In this document: piece after piece, positions 1 through 7,669 of the stretch | Numbering within the stretch: the first letter of the stretch is position 1 | How the letters are laid out: the number at the start of each line of letters is the position of its first letter | The notes under the pieces: model-generated | The model's input: only the letters and a program-made list of their open reading frames with translations | What the model was told of the DNA's origin: nothing | Database searches by the model: none | Translations under genes and position numbers: made by a program | Assembly (NCBI RefSeq): GCF_001571085.1 | Contig: NZ_BCTC01000001.1 | Span: forward strand, 147,320 to 211,319 | Length of the DNA stretch: 64,000 nucleotides | Reading direction: 5' to 3' | Source of the DNA: Azohydromonas lata NBRC 102462 | GTDB taxonomy: Bacteria; Pseudomonadota; Gammaproteobacteria; Burkholderiales; Burkholderiaceae_C

Positions 1-898
1 CATGCGCCGCGACGGCGAGCGCTTCCCGGTGATGATTTACGAGACGCCGCTGGTGGACGGCGCGGGCCGGCACACGGGCTGGATGAGCGCGGTGCTGGAC
101 ATGAGCGCGCAGCGCCGGGTGGAGGAGCTTTCGCGCCAGCAGCAGGAGCGGCTGCAGGCCTCGGCGCGGCTGGCCACCGTGGGCGAGATGGCCTCGCTGC
201 TCAGCCACGAGCTCAACCAGCCGCTGGCGGCCATCGCCAGCTACGCCACCGGCTCGCTCAACCTGCTGCAGCAGCCCGACGACCAGACCTACGACATGCT
301 GCGCCATGCGGTGACGCGCATCGCGGAGCAGGCCGAGCGGGCCGGGCGCGTGATCAAGAGCGTCCACGACTTCGTGCGCCGGCGCGAGCAGGCGCGCGAG
401 AGCATCCGCGCCGACCAGCTCATGGACGCCGTGCTGCCCCTGGTGCGGCTGCAGGCGCGCAAGAGCGGCACGCGCATCGAGATGGAGTACCCGGACCCGA
501 TTCCGCGCGTGCTGTGCGACCGGACCATGCTGGAGCAGGTGCTGCTCAACCTCACGCGCAACGGCATACAGGCCATGGAAACGGCCACGCCGCTGGCGCA
601 GCGCGTGCTGCGGCTGCGCGTGCACCCGTCGGCCGAGGGGCGCGTGGCGTTTTCGGTGATGGACGCCGGCCCCGGCATCCCGGCCGAGGTGGCGCAGCGC
701 CTGTTCACGCCCTTCTTCACCACGCGCACCGAGGGCATGGGCCTTGGCTTGAGCCTGTGCCGCACCGTGATCGAGCAGCACGGCGGGGCGCTGGAGTTCG
801 AAAGCCACCCGCCGCCGGAAGGACCCGGCGGCACCGAGTTCCGCTTCACGCTGCCGGATGCGGCGCGCGCGCTGCGCGGCGCGCCCACGAAGGCGTGA
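1..898 (+). CDS. PAS sensor histidine kinase, C-terminal part (DctS/FixL-like), cut by window edge
   Basis: The 3' part of a two-component sensor kinase; its N-terminal sensor lies outside the window. Counting from the first methionine seen, residues 1-40 look like the end of a PAS fold. A HisKA domain follows, with the H-box SHELNQPLAAI and phospho-acceptor H69. The ATPase domain has the N-box LLNLTRNGIQAM, the G1 box DAGPGIP, the F-box FTPFFTT and the G2 box GMGLGLSL. The kinase would autophosphorylate and pass phosphate to the FixJ-type regulator that follows with overlapping codons. The pairing and the LNQPLAAI H-box resemble DctS/FixL/TtrS-type kinases that sense C4-dicarboxylates, oxygen or other small ligands. 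The ligand cannot be read from this fragment. The first ATG is probably internal, not the true start. Confidence 0.9.
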   Translation, partial: MRRDGERFPVMIYETPLVDGAGRHTGWMSAVLDMSAQRRVEELSRQQQERLQASARLATVGEMASLLSHELNQPLAAIASYATGSLNLLQQPDDQTYDMLRHAVTRIAEQAERAGRVIKSVHDFVRRREQARESIRADQLMDAVLPLVRLQARKSGTRIEMEYPDPIPRVLCDRTMLEQVLLNLTRNGIQAMETATPLAQRVLRLRVHPSAEGRVAFSVMDAGPGIPAEVAQRLFTPFFTTRTEGMGLGLSLCRTVIEQHGGALEFESHPPPEGPGGTEFRFTLPDAARALRGAPTKA

Positions 899-927
899 TC
901 GTCCATCCCATCGCCGATACTTCCGAA

Positions 928-1584
928 ATGTTGCCTCCCCTCGGTCTCCCCATGGTGTACCTCGTCGATGACGAGGATGTGGTGCGCGACGCGCTGGCCT
1001 GGCTGCTGCGCTCGCGGCGGCTGCTTTCCGAAGGCTTCAACAGCGCCGAGTCCTTCGAGGCGATGCTGGACGGGCTGCCACCCGCCTCGCGCGCGAGCTG
1101 GCCGGACGCGCCCTCCTGCCTGCTGCTGGACGTGCGCATGCCCGGCGCCAGCGGCCTGACACTCTTCGAGCGCCTGGTGGAGCGCGGCATCACGTCGGCG
1201 CTGCCCGTGATCTTCCTCACCGGCCACGGCGACGTGCCCACGGCGGTGGCGGCGGTCAAGCGCGGCGCCTTCGACTTCGTGGAGAAGCCCTTTTCCGACA
1301 ACGCGCTGGTGGACCGCGTGGAGCAGGCGCTGGCCCTGTCGGCCGAGGCCATCAACCGCCGCCGCGAGGCGCAGGTGAAGTCGCATGCGCTGGCCGAGCT
1401 GACCGAGCGCGAGCGCGACGTGATGCAGCTCGTCATCGAGGGCAAGCCCAACAAGCTCATCGCCAACGCGCTGGGCATCAGCGTGCGCACGGTGGAAGTC
1501 CATCGGGCCCGCCTCTTCGAGAAGATGAACGTGAAATCCGCCGTCGAGCTGGCCAACCTGCTGCGCGAGCAGGGCCAGGGCTGA
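928..1584 (+). CDS. FixJ/DctR-family two-component response regulator
   Basis: Cognate regulator of the preceding kinase. An N-terminal receiver domain carries the acidic pair in LVDDED and phospho-acceptor D68 in LLLDVRMPG; the conserved Lys is in VEKPF. A C-terminal LuxR-type helix-turn-helix begins LTERERDVMQLV and includes ISVRTVEVHRARLFEKM, so it is a DNA-binding transcription factor. Start choice is open. A GTG at 895 overlaps the kinase stop codon and would add 11 residues; an ATG at 952 would begin eight residues later, directly at the receiver fold. Tight overlap with the kinase implies translational coupling. The fold family is certain; naming it DctR, TtrR or FixJ would need its target genes. 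Confidence 0.9.
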   Translation: MLPPLGLPMVYLVDDEDVVRDALAWLLRSRRLLSEGFNSAESFEAMLDGLPPASRASWPDAPSCLLLDVRMPGASGLTLFERLVERGITSALPVIFLTGHGDVPTAVAAVKRGAFDFVEKPFSDNALVDRVEQALALSAEAINRRREAQVKSHALAELTERERDVMQLVIEGKPNKLIANALGISVRTVEVHRARLFEKMNVKSAVELANLLREQGQG

Positions 1585-1647
1585 AGCCGCCGCTCTGGCC
1601 GCGCCTTTTGCCTTTCTTTTTTTCTCCGCTTCAACCGCTCCTGACCC

Positions 1648-2622
1648 ATGGCCCTCGGCGAGTTCGACCTGATCGCGAAGTTCTTCAAGCGCCCGGTGCG
1701 GCGCGCGGCGCTGGGGGTGGGCGACGACTGCGCGCTGCTCCAGGTCACGCCGGGCATGCAGCTGGCCGTTTCCAGCGACATGCTGGTGGAGGGGCGGCAC
1801 TTCCTCTCCACCGTCGATCCGGCGCGGCTGGGCCACAAGTCGCTGGCCGTGAACCTGAGCGACCTGGGCGCCTGCGGCGCGCGGCCCCTGGCCTTCACCC
1901 TGGCGCTGTCGCTGCCCAAGGCGGACCCGGCCTTTCTCGAAGGTTTTGCGCGCGGGCTGCTCGCGCTGGCGGACGAGCACGGCATTGAGCTGGTCGGCGG
2001 CGACACCACGGCCGGGCCGCTGAACATCTGCATCACCGTCTTCGGCGAGGTGCCCGCGGGGCAGGCGCTGCTGCGCAGCGGCGCGCGCGCGGGCGACGAC
2101 TTGTGGGTCAGCCACCCGGTGGGCGGCGGCATCGGCGACGCGCGGCTGGCCCTGGAGGTGTTCCGCGGCCAGGTGTCGCTGGAAGGCCGCGACTTCGACG
2201 CCGCCCGCCGCGCCATGGAGCTGCCCACGCCGCGCGTGGCGCTGGGCCAGGCGCTGCGCGGCCTGGCGCACAGCGCCATAGACCTCAGCGACGGCCTCTT
2301 GGGCGACCTGGGCCACGTGCTGCGCGCCTCCGGCGTGGGCGTGCGCATCGACGCCGACGCCCTGCCCCGCAGCCCCGTGCTGGCGTCGCAGCCGCGTGCG
2401 CTGCAACTGGAATGCGGCTTGTCCGGCGGCGACGACTACGAGCTGCTGTTCACCGCCCCGCCCGCGCGGCGCGGCGAGGTTCTGGCCGCTGCGCAGGCCC
2501 TGGGCGTGGGCGTGGCGCGCATTGGCGAATTGCAGGGCGAACCCGGCGTGCGGCTGGTGGATGGCGAGGGCCGGCCTTTGCAGGGCGACTTCCCGTCCTT
2601 CGACCATTTCCTGTCGGCCTGA
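1648..2622 (+). CDS. thiL: Thiamine-monophosphate kinase ThiL
   Basis: Phosphorylates thiamine monophosphate with ATP to make thiamine diphosphate, the last step of the coenzyme pathway in the cytoplasm. The 324-residue protein has the AIR-synthase/ThiL layout: an N-terminal GEFDLIAKFF start, the Mg-nucleotide segment GVGDDCALL, VSSDMLVEGRHF, LAVNLSDLGACGARP, the VGGDTT motif and a C-terminal AIDLSDGLLGDLGHVL segment followed by SGGDDYELLF. All hallmark acidic metal-binding motifs are present and the length is typical. It is followed closely by pgpA, an arrangement common in proteobacteria. No other thiamine gene is in the window. Confidence 0.97.
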   Translation: MALGEFDLIAKFFKRPVRRAALGVGDDCALLQVTPGMQLAVSSDMLVEGRHFLSTVDPARLGHKSLAVNLSDLGACGARPLAFTLALSLPKADPAFLEGFARGLLALADEHGIELVGGDTTAGPLNICITVFGEVPAGQALLRSGARAGDDLWVSHPVGGGIGDARLALEVFRGQVSLEGRDFDAARRAMELPTPRVALGQALRGLAHSAIDLSDGLLGDLGHVLRASGVGVRIDADALPRSPVLASQPRALQLECGLSGGDDYELLFTAPPARRGEVLAAAQALGVGVARIGELQGEPGVRLVDGEGRPLQGDFPSFDHFLSA

Positions 2623-2638
2623 GCCGAGGGCGCGCGCG

Positions 2639-3169
2639 ATGAGCACCTCCGCCCCGCGCCGGGCCACGTTCCGCTTCATGGTGGGCCACCCGGCGCACTG
2701 GATCGCGCTGGGTTTCGGCAGCGGGCTCTCGCCCAAGGCGCCGGGCACGGTGGGCACGCTGTGGGCGTGGCTGAGTTTCCTGGTGCTGGACCAATGGCTG
2801 ACCAGCGCGCAGTGGGGCTGGTTGCTGCTGGGCGGTTTCTTCGTGGGCTGGTGGGCCTGCACGCTGACGGCGCGGCACCTGCGCACGGGCGACCCGGGCG
2901 CCATCGTGTGGGACGAGGTCATCGCCTTTTGGGCCGTGCTGTGGCTGGCCCTGCCCATGGGCCTCACCGGGCAGCTCGTCGCCTTCGCGCTGTTCCGCTT
3001 CTTCGACGCGGCCAAGCCTGGGCCGGTGGGCTGGGCCGACGGGCTGTTCAAGAGCCACGACCAGCGGCCGCCGGGCTGGGCCCAGGGCTTCGGCATCCTG
3101 ATCGACGACGTGGTGGCCGCCTTCTGCACGGTGCTGGTGATCGCGCTGTGGCGGCGGTTCACGATGTGA
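2639..3169 (+). CDS. pgpA: Phosphatidylglycerophosphatase A
   Basis: Inner-membrane phosphatase that removes the phosphate from phosphatidylglycerophosphate to give phosphatidylglycerol. The 176-residue protein has the PgpA signature in order: GFGSGLSPKAPGTVGTL near the N-terminus, several hydrophobic helices, the acidic segment DPGAIVWDEVIAFW, and LFRFFDAAKPGPVGWAD followed by GILIDDVVAAF. It begins 16 bases after the thiL stop codon, and thiL-pgpA pairing is widespread. The start chosen gives MSTSAPRRATFRFM, directly before the conserved domain; a longer reading frame upstream overlaps thiL and is not credible. Confidence 0.96.
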   Translation: MSTSAPRRATFRFMVGHPAHWIALGFGSGLSPKAPGTVGTLWAWLSFLVLDQWLTSAQWGWLLLGGFFVGWWACTLTARHLRTGDPGAIVWDEVIAFWAVLWLALPMGLTGQLVAFALFRFFDAAKPGPVGWADGLFKSHDQRPPGWAQGFGILIDDVVAAFCTVLVIALWRRFTM

Positions 3170-3197
3170 GCCGCCCGGCTGGCAGGAGAGCTTTCAC

Positions 3198-3701
3198 ATG
3201 AACTTCCCCGACGATCTGAACCCTCTCGTTGACGCCCTCGCCGCCGCCTTGCGCAGGCGCGGCTGGCGCATCGCCACGGCCGAGAGCTGCACCGGCGGCC
3301 TGATCGCCGCCGCCTGCACGGCCGTGGCCGGATCGAGCGACTGGTTCGAGCGCGGCTTCGTCACCTACAGCAACGAGGCCAAGACGGAATCCCTGGGCGT
3401 GCCCGCCGCGCTGATCGCCGCCCACGGCGCCGTGAGCGAGGCCGTGGCGCGCGCGATGGCCGCCGGCGCCCTGGCGCACGCCCATGCCGACCTGGCGCTG
3501 TCCGTCACCGGCATCGCCGGCCCCGGCGGCGCGGTGCCGGGCAAGCCGGTGGGCACGGTCTGGTTCGGTTGGGCCGGCCGCAGCGGCGCCGCTGGGGCCG
3601 AGCTGCTGCAACTCGGCGGCGACCGGGCCGCGGTGCGCCAAGCGACCGTCCGCCACGTGCTGGCCTGGGCGGCGGCACACGCCGCCAAGGCGTCCTCATG
3701 A
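3198..3701 (+). CDS. CinA C-terminal domain protein (nicotinamide-nucleotide amidohydrolase, PncC-like)
   Basis: A stand-alone CinA-C domain of 167 residues, the size of E. coli PncC. Such enzymes deamidate nicotinamide mononucleotide to nicotinic acid mononucleotide in pyridine-nucleotide recycling. The conserved ATAESCTGGLIAAACTAVAG segment holds the catalytic Ser and Lys environment, followed by FVTYSNEAK, SEAVARAMAAGAL, and ALSVTGIAGPGG with the GTVWFGWA strand near the C-terminus. A purine-rich ribosome-binding site (GGCAGGAGAG) precedes the ATG. The last four bases overlap the start codon of the next gene. The family is firm; the substrate is taken from characterised relatives. Confidence 0.93.
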   Translation: MNFPDDLNPLVDALAAALRRRGWRIATAESCTGGLIAAACTAVAGSSDWFERGFVTYSNEAKTESLGVPAALIAAHGAVSEAVARAMAAGALAHAHADLALSVTGIAGPGGAVPGKPVGTVWFGWAGRSGAAGAELLQLGGDRAAVRQATVRHVLAWAAAHAAKASS

Positions 3702-4624
3702 GACTCGCCCTGGTCGGCCAGCTCGGTGCCGCCGAGCGCCAGTCCTGGCTCACGGCGCTGCAGGCGGCGCTGCCGCAAGCCCAGTGGGTGGACGCCGTGC
3801 CCGGCGCCGAGGTGGACGTCGCGCTGGTCGCCAACCCGCCCCCGGGCAGCCTGCGCGGCTTGACGGGCTTGAAACTCATCCAGTCGCTGTGGGCCGGCGT
3901 GGACCGCCTGCTGGCCGACGACACCCTGCCCCCCGGCGTGCCCATCGTCCGCATGGTGGACCCTGCCATGAGCACGGCGATGGCCGAAACGGCGCTGTGG
4001 GCCGTGCTGTCGCTGCACCGCGGCTTCTTCGACTACGCGCGGCAGCGGCGCGAGGGCGTCTGGAAACACCTGCCCCAGCGCCGCGCCGACGAGGTTGGCG
4101 TGACCGTGCTGGGCTTAGGCGAGATGGGTCTGGCCGCCGCGCGCCGCCTCGTGGCCCAGGGCTACCGCGTGGCGGGCTGGAGCGCGCGGCCGCGCAGCGA
4201 GCCCGGCATCGAGTGCGTCAGTGGCGACGCCGAGCTGCCCGCACTGCTTGCGCGCAGCCAGATCGTCGTGAACCTGCTGCCACTGACGCCGGCCACGCGC
4301 GGGTTGTTCGACGCCGCGCGGCTGTCGCTGCTGCCGCAAGGCGCCAGCCTGGTGAACCTGGCGCGCGGCGGGCATGTGGTGGAAGCCGATCTGCTGGCCG
4401 CGCTGGACGCCGGGCGGCTGCGGCATGCGGTGCTGGACGTGTTCCAGGCCGAGCCGCTGGCGGCCGATCACCCCTTTTGGACGCATCCGCGTGTGACGGT
4501 GCTGCCGCACGCCGCGGCGCTGACGGACGCGCGCAGCGCGGCGGAAGTGGCAGCCCAGAACGTGCGCGCCGTCCTGGCCGGCGAATTGCCGTTGCACCGC
4601 GTGGAGTCCGGCCGGGGCTACTGA
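3698..4624 (+). CDS. D-2-hydroxyacid dehydrogenase, glyoxylate/hydroxypyruvate reductase A type
   Basis: NAD(P)H-dependent reductase of 2-oxo acids such as glyoxylate or hydroxypyruvate; cytoplasmic. The 308-residue protein has the D-isomer-specific dehydrogenase layout: a substrate domain at each end and a central Rossmann fold with the dinucleotide loop VLGLGEMGLAAARRL. Catalytic features are the Arg in VNLARGGHVVE, an acidic residue in the VFQAEPLAADHPFW segment and the His in VLPHAAALTDARS. Length and the missing second hydroxyacid motif fit the GhrA subfamily better than SerA or VanH. It overlaps the preceding CinA-C gene by ATGA, implying coupling, though no metabolic link is obvious. 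Confidence 0.88.
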   Translation: MRLALVGQLGAAERQSWLTALQAALPQAQWVDAVPGAEVDVALVANPPPGSLRGLTGLKLIQSLWAGVDRLLADDTLPPGVPIVRMVDPAMSTAMAETALWAVLSLHRGFFDYARQRREGVWKHLPQRRADEVGVTVLGLGEMGLAAARRLVAQGYRVAGWSARPRSEPGIECVSGDAELPALLARSQIVVNLLPLTPATRGLFDAARLSLLPQGASLVNLARGGHVVEADLLAALDAGRLRHAVLDVFQAEPLAADHPFWTHPRVTVLPHAAALTDARSAAEVAAQNVRAVLAGELPLHRVESGRGY

Positions 4625-4696
4625 TCCCCGCCGTCAACGGGTTTCAAAAGCCGGGCACCGCCCGGCCCGCAAGGCCATTTCTCCAAGGAGTGATGG

Positions 4697-5665
4697 ATGC
4701 TTGAAACCCTGTCTCCCAATACCCAGGCGATTCTCCTGTTGACGGCGCCGCTCATGGGCGGACGTGGCGCCGCGCCGTCAGAGCTTCTGAAACTCGCGGA
4801 ATACAACGCGCTGGCGCGCCATCTGCGGGACATCAAGCGGCAGCCCGCGGATTTCCTGGGAGAGGAGGCGGAAGATTTATTGCAGCTCTGCCAGTCTGTG
4901 GTCGATGCCGTGCGCCTGCGCTGGCTGCTGGGTCGTGTTGCCGTGCTGGAGCAAACCGTGAAACGTTGGCAATCCCACGACATTTGGGTCGTGAGCCGCG
5001 CGGATGCCGATTACCCCCGTCGATTCAAATCCCATCTGCGCGAGGAATCACCGCCGATCATTTACGGCTGCGGCGACAACACACTGCTGGATTCCGGCGG
5101 GCTGGCCGTGGTCGGCTCGCGGCATATGGACGATGCCTTGGTGGATGACGCCATGGCGGTGAGCCGCCTGGCGGCCCAGGCCGGCAAAACCCTGGTATCC
5201 GGCGGCGCCCAGGGCATTGACCAGATCGCCATGCACGGCGCATTCAGCGCCGGCGGGCAGGTTTCCGCCGTGCTGGCGGATAGTTTGGAAAAGACGGCAA
5301 AGGGCCGGGACTATCGCAGGCGCCTGGGCGACGGTCGTTTGGTTTTGATTTCGCCCTACGACCCCAATGCCACGTTCAACGCCAGCCTGGCGACGCGCCG
5401 GAACAAATTGATTTATGCGCTGGCGGATGCGGCCTTGGTGCTGAATGCCAGTTTCAGGAAGGGCAGCACTTGGGCAGGAGCGGTGGAGCAGTTGGACAAG
5501 CTCAATCTTGTGCCGGTGTACGTGAGGGCGACGGGCGAGGCCTCTGCCAGTGTTGACGCCTTGTGTACCAAGGGAGCAATGGTCTGGCCCAATCCTCGAA
5601 TCGTCACTGAATTTGAAACGGCACTTGATGTGAATTTGCCAGCCCAGCGCGGTTTGGCTATTTAA
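4697..5665 (+). CDS. DprA/Smf-like (SLOG superfamily) Rossmann protein, possibly acquired
   Basis: A 322-residue protein related to the DNA-processing protein DprA but not the housekeeping copy. About 90 N-terminal residues are mostly helical and unfamiliar. A DprA-type Rossmann domain follows with VVGSRHMDD, then [19 protein letters not shown] (compare SGLARGID..AH.GAL of DprA) and [25 protein letters not shown] (compare the RN..IAGLS segment). The C-terminal winged helix of classical DprA is not apparent. Base composition is visibly lower in G+C, with more A/T-ending codons than flanking genes, suggesting transfer. AAGGAG sits six bases before the start. It converges on a small membrane-protein gene, overlapping its end by 8 bp. 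Related proteins occur in transformation and in mobile or defence contexts; the role here is unknown. Confidence 0.75.
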   Translation: MLETLSPNTQAILLLTAPLMGGRGAAPSELLKLAEYNALARHLRDIKRQPADFLGEEAEDLLQLCQSVVDAVRLRWLLGRVAVLEQTVKRWQSHDIWVVSRADADYPRRFKSHLREESPPIIYGCGDNTLLDSGGLAVVGSRHMDDALVDDAMAVSRLAAQAGKTLVSGGAQGIDQIAMHGAFSAGGQVSAVLADSLEKTAKGRDYRRRLGDGRLVLISPYDPNATFNASLATRRNKLIYALADAALVLNASFRKGSTWAGAVEQLDKLNLVPVYVRATGEASASVDALCTKGAMVWPNPRIVTEFETALDVNLPAQRGLAI

Positions 5666-6116
5666 CTTCCGATGGGATTTGAAGTGTGCCGTGCCCGGCC
5701 GCGACCTTGGGATGGCCGTCTATGCGGCACGTGAAGTGGTATTCGTATTCGACGTTGGCTTGCTTCAATGGGAATTTGAAGCGATATAAAAGCTGATTGT
5801 CGGCATTGCCTTTGACTTCTTCTGGCTCTCCTATTGGAGCAACGGTAGTCCATGCATCGGTTCCTTTGGGACGGAACTGCAATTGCATGTCGGTGAATCG
5901 GTTGAAGGCGGGAGCGTCCAAATCCAGGACAGCCACACGCAATGCCAAATCGACGGTGCCGTCATGTGAAACAACAGGCGGCGTGTCTTGGAAAGCAGAC
6001 GCATCGCCCGCCTTGAAAATAAAAAGCGTGCTCAGCAAATAGGCCAAGGGAACCAGCATCGACGCGGCAATGATGGCGCCGATCACATATTTCTTGGAGG
6101 CGGAAGCTTTTGACAT
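5658..6116 (-). CDS. Small membrane-anchored protein of unknown function
   Basis: A 152-residue protein not recognised as a known family. A short basic N-terminus (SKASASKK) is followed by one hydrophobic segment at about residues 10-34, then a soluble domain rich in alternating polar and hydrophobic residues, probably beta-stranded ([36 protein letters not shown]). A single anchor with a periplasmic C-terminal domain is the likely topology. It begins only 8 bases after the holA stop codon in the same direction, so it may be read as the last gene of the leuS-lptE-holA transcript. Its composition is more A/T-rich than holA and similar to the DprA-like gene it meets end to end. No strong ribosome-binding site is visible. 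Function is unknown. Confidence 0.65.
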   Translation of the reverse strand: MSKASASKKYVIGAIIAASMLVPLAYLLSTLFIFKAGDASAFQDTPPVVSHDGTVDLALRVAVLDLDAPAFNRFTDMQLQFRPKGTDAWTTVAPIGEPEEVKGNADNQLLYRFKFPLKQANVEYEYHFTCRIDGHPKVAAGHGTLQIPSEVK

Positions 6117-6124
6117 ATTAATTT

Positions 6125-7165
6125 TCAGCGCAGCCCCTGCATCACCATCAAGGCCAGTTTCTGCAACCCATCCCAGGGTTCCGAAGGCCATTCCGGGTGC
6201 TTCAAGCCCTTCACCAGCCCGTCGCAAATCCGCGCCGCCGTCAGCCATTCCGTCAATTGCGCGTCGGTGACGCGCGGCAAGGCGCGTTCGAACAGCCGCT
6301 CCCGCGCCCCCCAGGCCCGCGCCTCGCGCAGCGCCATGGGCAGCGGTTTGCCCTGGTTGAGCGCATCCCGCCCGCGTTTCAAGGCGCGGATGTCCTCGGC
6401 CAGCGTCCAGTGCACCAGCACGGCCGCCTCGCCTTCCGCTCTCAAGCCCTGCAGCATGCGCAGCGTGCGCGCCGGGTTGGCGGACAGCACCGCCTCGCTG
6501 AGCTTGAAGACGTCGTAGCGCGCCACGTTGAGCACGGCCTGCTCGACCTGCTCGAAACCCAGTTCGCCCGCCGGGTACAGCAGCGCGAGCTTTTCGACCT
6601 CCTGGTGCGCGGCCAGCAGGTTGCCTTCCACGCGGTCGGCGAAGAAGGCCAGCGTGCGTTCGCCCTCCTCGCCCGGCACTACGCGCTGGCCGTGCGCCCC
6701 CAAGCGGCGGGCGATCCACGCCGGCAGCTCGCGGCGCTCCACGGGATCGATGCGCAGGCTCACGCCCGCGCCGTCCAGCGCCAGGAACCAGGCCGACTGC
6801 TGCTGCTGGCGGTCCAGCCGCGGCAGGTGCACCAGCGTCAGCACGTCCGGGTTGATCAGCTCGCAGTAGCGCTGCAGCGCGACGGAGCCGTCCTTGCCGG
6901 GCTTGCCCGACGGGATGCGGATCTCTATGAGCTGCCGGCTGGCGAAGAGGCTCATCTCCTGGGCGGCGCCCAGGAGGCTGCTCCAGTCGAAGTGGTTGCC
7001 GCTGACGGTGAACACCTGGCGCTCGGTGAAGCCGGCCGCGCGCGCGGCGGCGCGAATGGCGTCGGCCGCTTCCTGCATCTGCAGCGGCTCGTCGCCGTAC
7101 AGCGCGTACACGGGCCTGAGGCCTTGGGCCAAGTGGGCGGCCAGGGCCTGCGCGCGCAACTGCAC
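6125..7165 (-). CDS. holA: DNA polymerase III subunit delta
   Basis: The delta subunit of the clamp loader; it opens the beta sliding clamp during replication. The 346-residue protein begins MQLRAQALAAHL with the conserved VYALYGDEPLQMQEAADAIRA segment, followed by the core SLFASRQLIEIRIPSG and the DVFKLSEAVLSANPARTLRML region typical of HolA domain III. Length is as expected (about 340). It starts one base after the stop codon of lptE, the neighbour it has in nearly all proteobacteria, so the two are translationally coupled behind leuS. Confidence 0.96.
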   Translation of the reverse strand: MQLRAQALAAHLAQGLRPVYALYGDEPLQMQEAADAIRAAARAAGFTERQVFTVSGNHFDWSSLLGAAQEMSLFASRQLIEIRIPSGKPGKDGSVALQRYCELINPDVLTLVHLPRLDRQQQQSAWFLALDGAGVSLRIDPVERRELPAWIARRLGAHGQRVVPGEEGERTLAFFADRVEGNLLAAHQEVEKLALLYPAGELGFEQVEQAVLNVARYDVFKLSEAVLSANPARTLRMLQGLRAEGEAAVLVHWTLAEDIRALKRGRDALNQGKPLPMALREARAWGARERLFERALPRVTDAQLTEWLTAARICDGLVKGLKHPEWPSEPWDGLQKLALMVMQGLR

Positions 7166-7166
7166 T

Positions 7167-7664
7167 TCAGATCTCCCGCACCGTTTCCAGCCGGCGCAGC
7201 ACCTGTATGGCGATGTCGGTCTCCATGTCGCGGTAGAGCTCGGTCTGCTCCAGCTCCTTGGCCAGGGCCAGGGTTTCGTTGTAGCTCTGGTCCCGGGCCT
7301 GCAGCAGCTCTGACGGATCCACGAGCGGCTTGCCGGCGCGCGTGCTCACGCGGTAGCGAAACCGCACCCGCACCGCCATGTCGCGCACCTGGCCGAAGGA
7401 CGTGGTGCCGGAGACGACGCGCTCGCGCCGCTCCAGCAGCGACTCCAGCACCACCTGCGCCTGCTGCGGCGCATCCACCAGCGTCACCGTCTCCGGCATG
7501 AGGCGCCGCAATGCCTGCTCCATGGGAGAGCCCGCCGCGAAGCCCACCAGCGCCAGGCGCTCGAAGCTCAGCGGCGGCGGGCGCCGCAGCGCAAAGCCGC
7601 AGCCACCCAACAGCGAGGCGGCAGGCAGGGTGGCCGTGGCGGCCAGCAGCGTGCGGCGGCGCAT
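7167..7664 (-). CDS. lptE: LPS-assembly lipoprotein LptE
   Basis: Outer-membrane lipoprotein that plugs the LptD barrel and helps place lipopolysaccharide on the cell surface. The 165-residue protein has an N-terminal signal with a lipobox ending in Cys22 (LLGGC). The mature part shows the LptE pattern: LRRLMPETVTLVD, the strand-rich middle VLESLLERRERVV, then VRFRYRVSTRAGKPLVDP and the C-terminal TELYRDMETDIAIQVLRRLE. A longer reading frame upstream runs into leuS and would bury the signal peptide, so the ATG giving MRRRTLL is chosen. It lies between leuS (5-base gap) and holA (1-base gap), the canonical order. Confidence 0.94.
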   Translation of the reverse strand: MRRRTLLAATATLPAASLLGGCGFALRRPPPLSFERLALVGFAAGSPMEQALRRLMPETVTLVDAPQQAQVVLESLLERRERVVSGTTSFGQVRDMAVRVRFRYRVSTRAGKPLVDPSELLQARDQSYNETLALAKELEQTELYRDMETDIAIQVLRRLETVREI

Positions 7665-7669
7665 CACGC

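Noticed and set aside
289..3162. Very long open frame (about 950 codons) on the minus strand opposite kinase, regulator, thiL and pgpA
   Set aside because: It is antisense to four recognisable genes; its translation is low-complexity Arg/Ala/His/Gln without any domain, as expected from codon bias in high-GC DNA.
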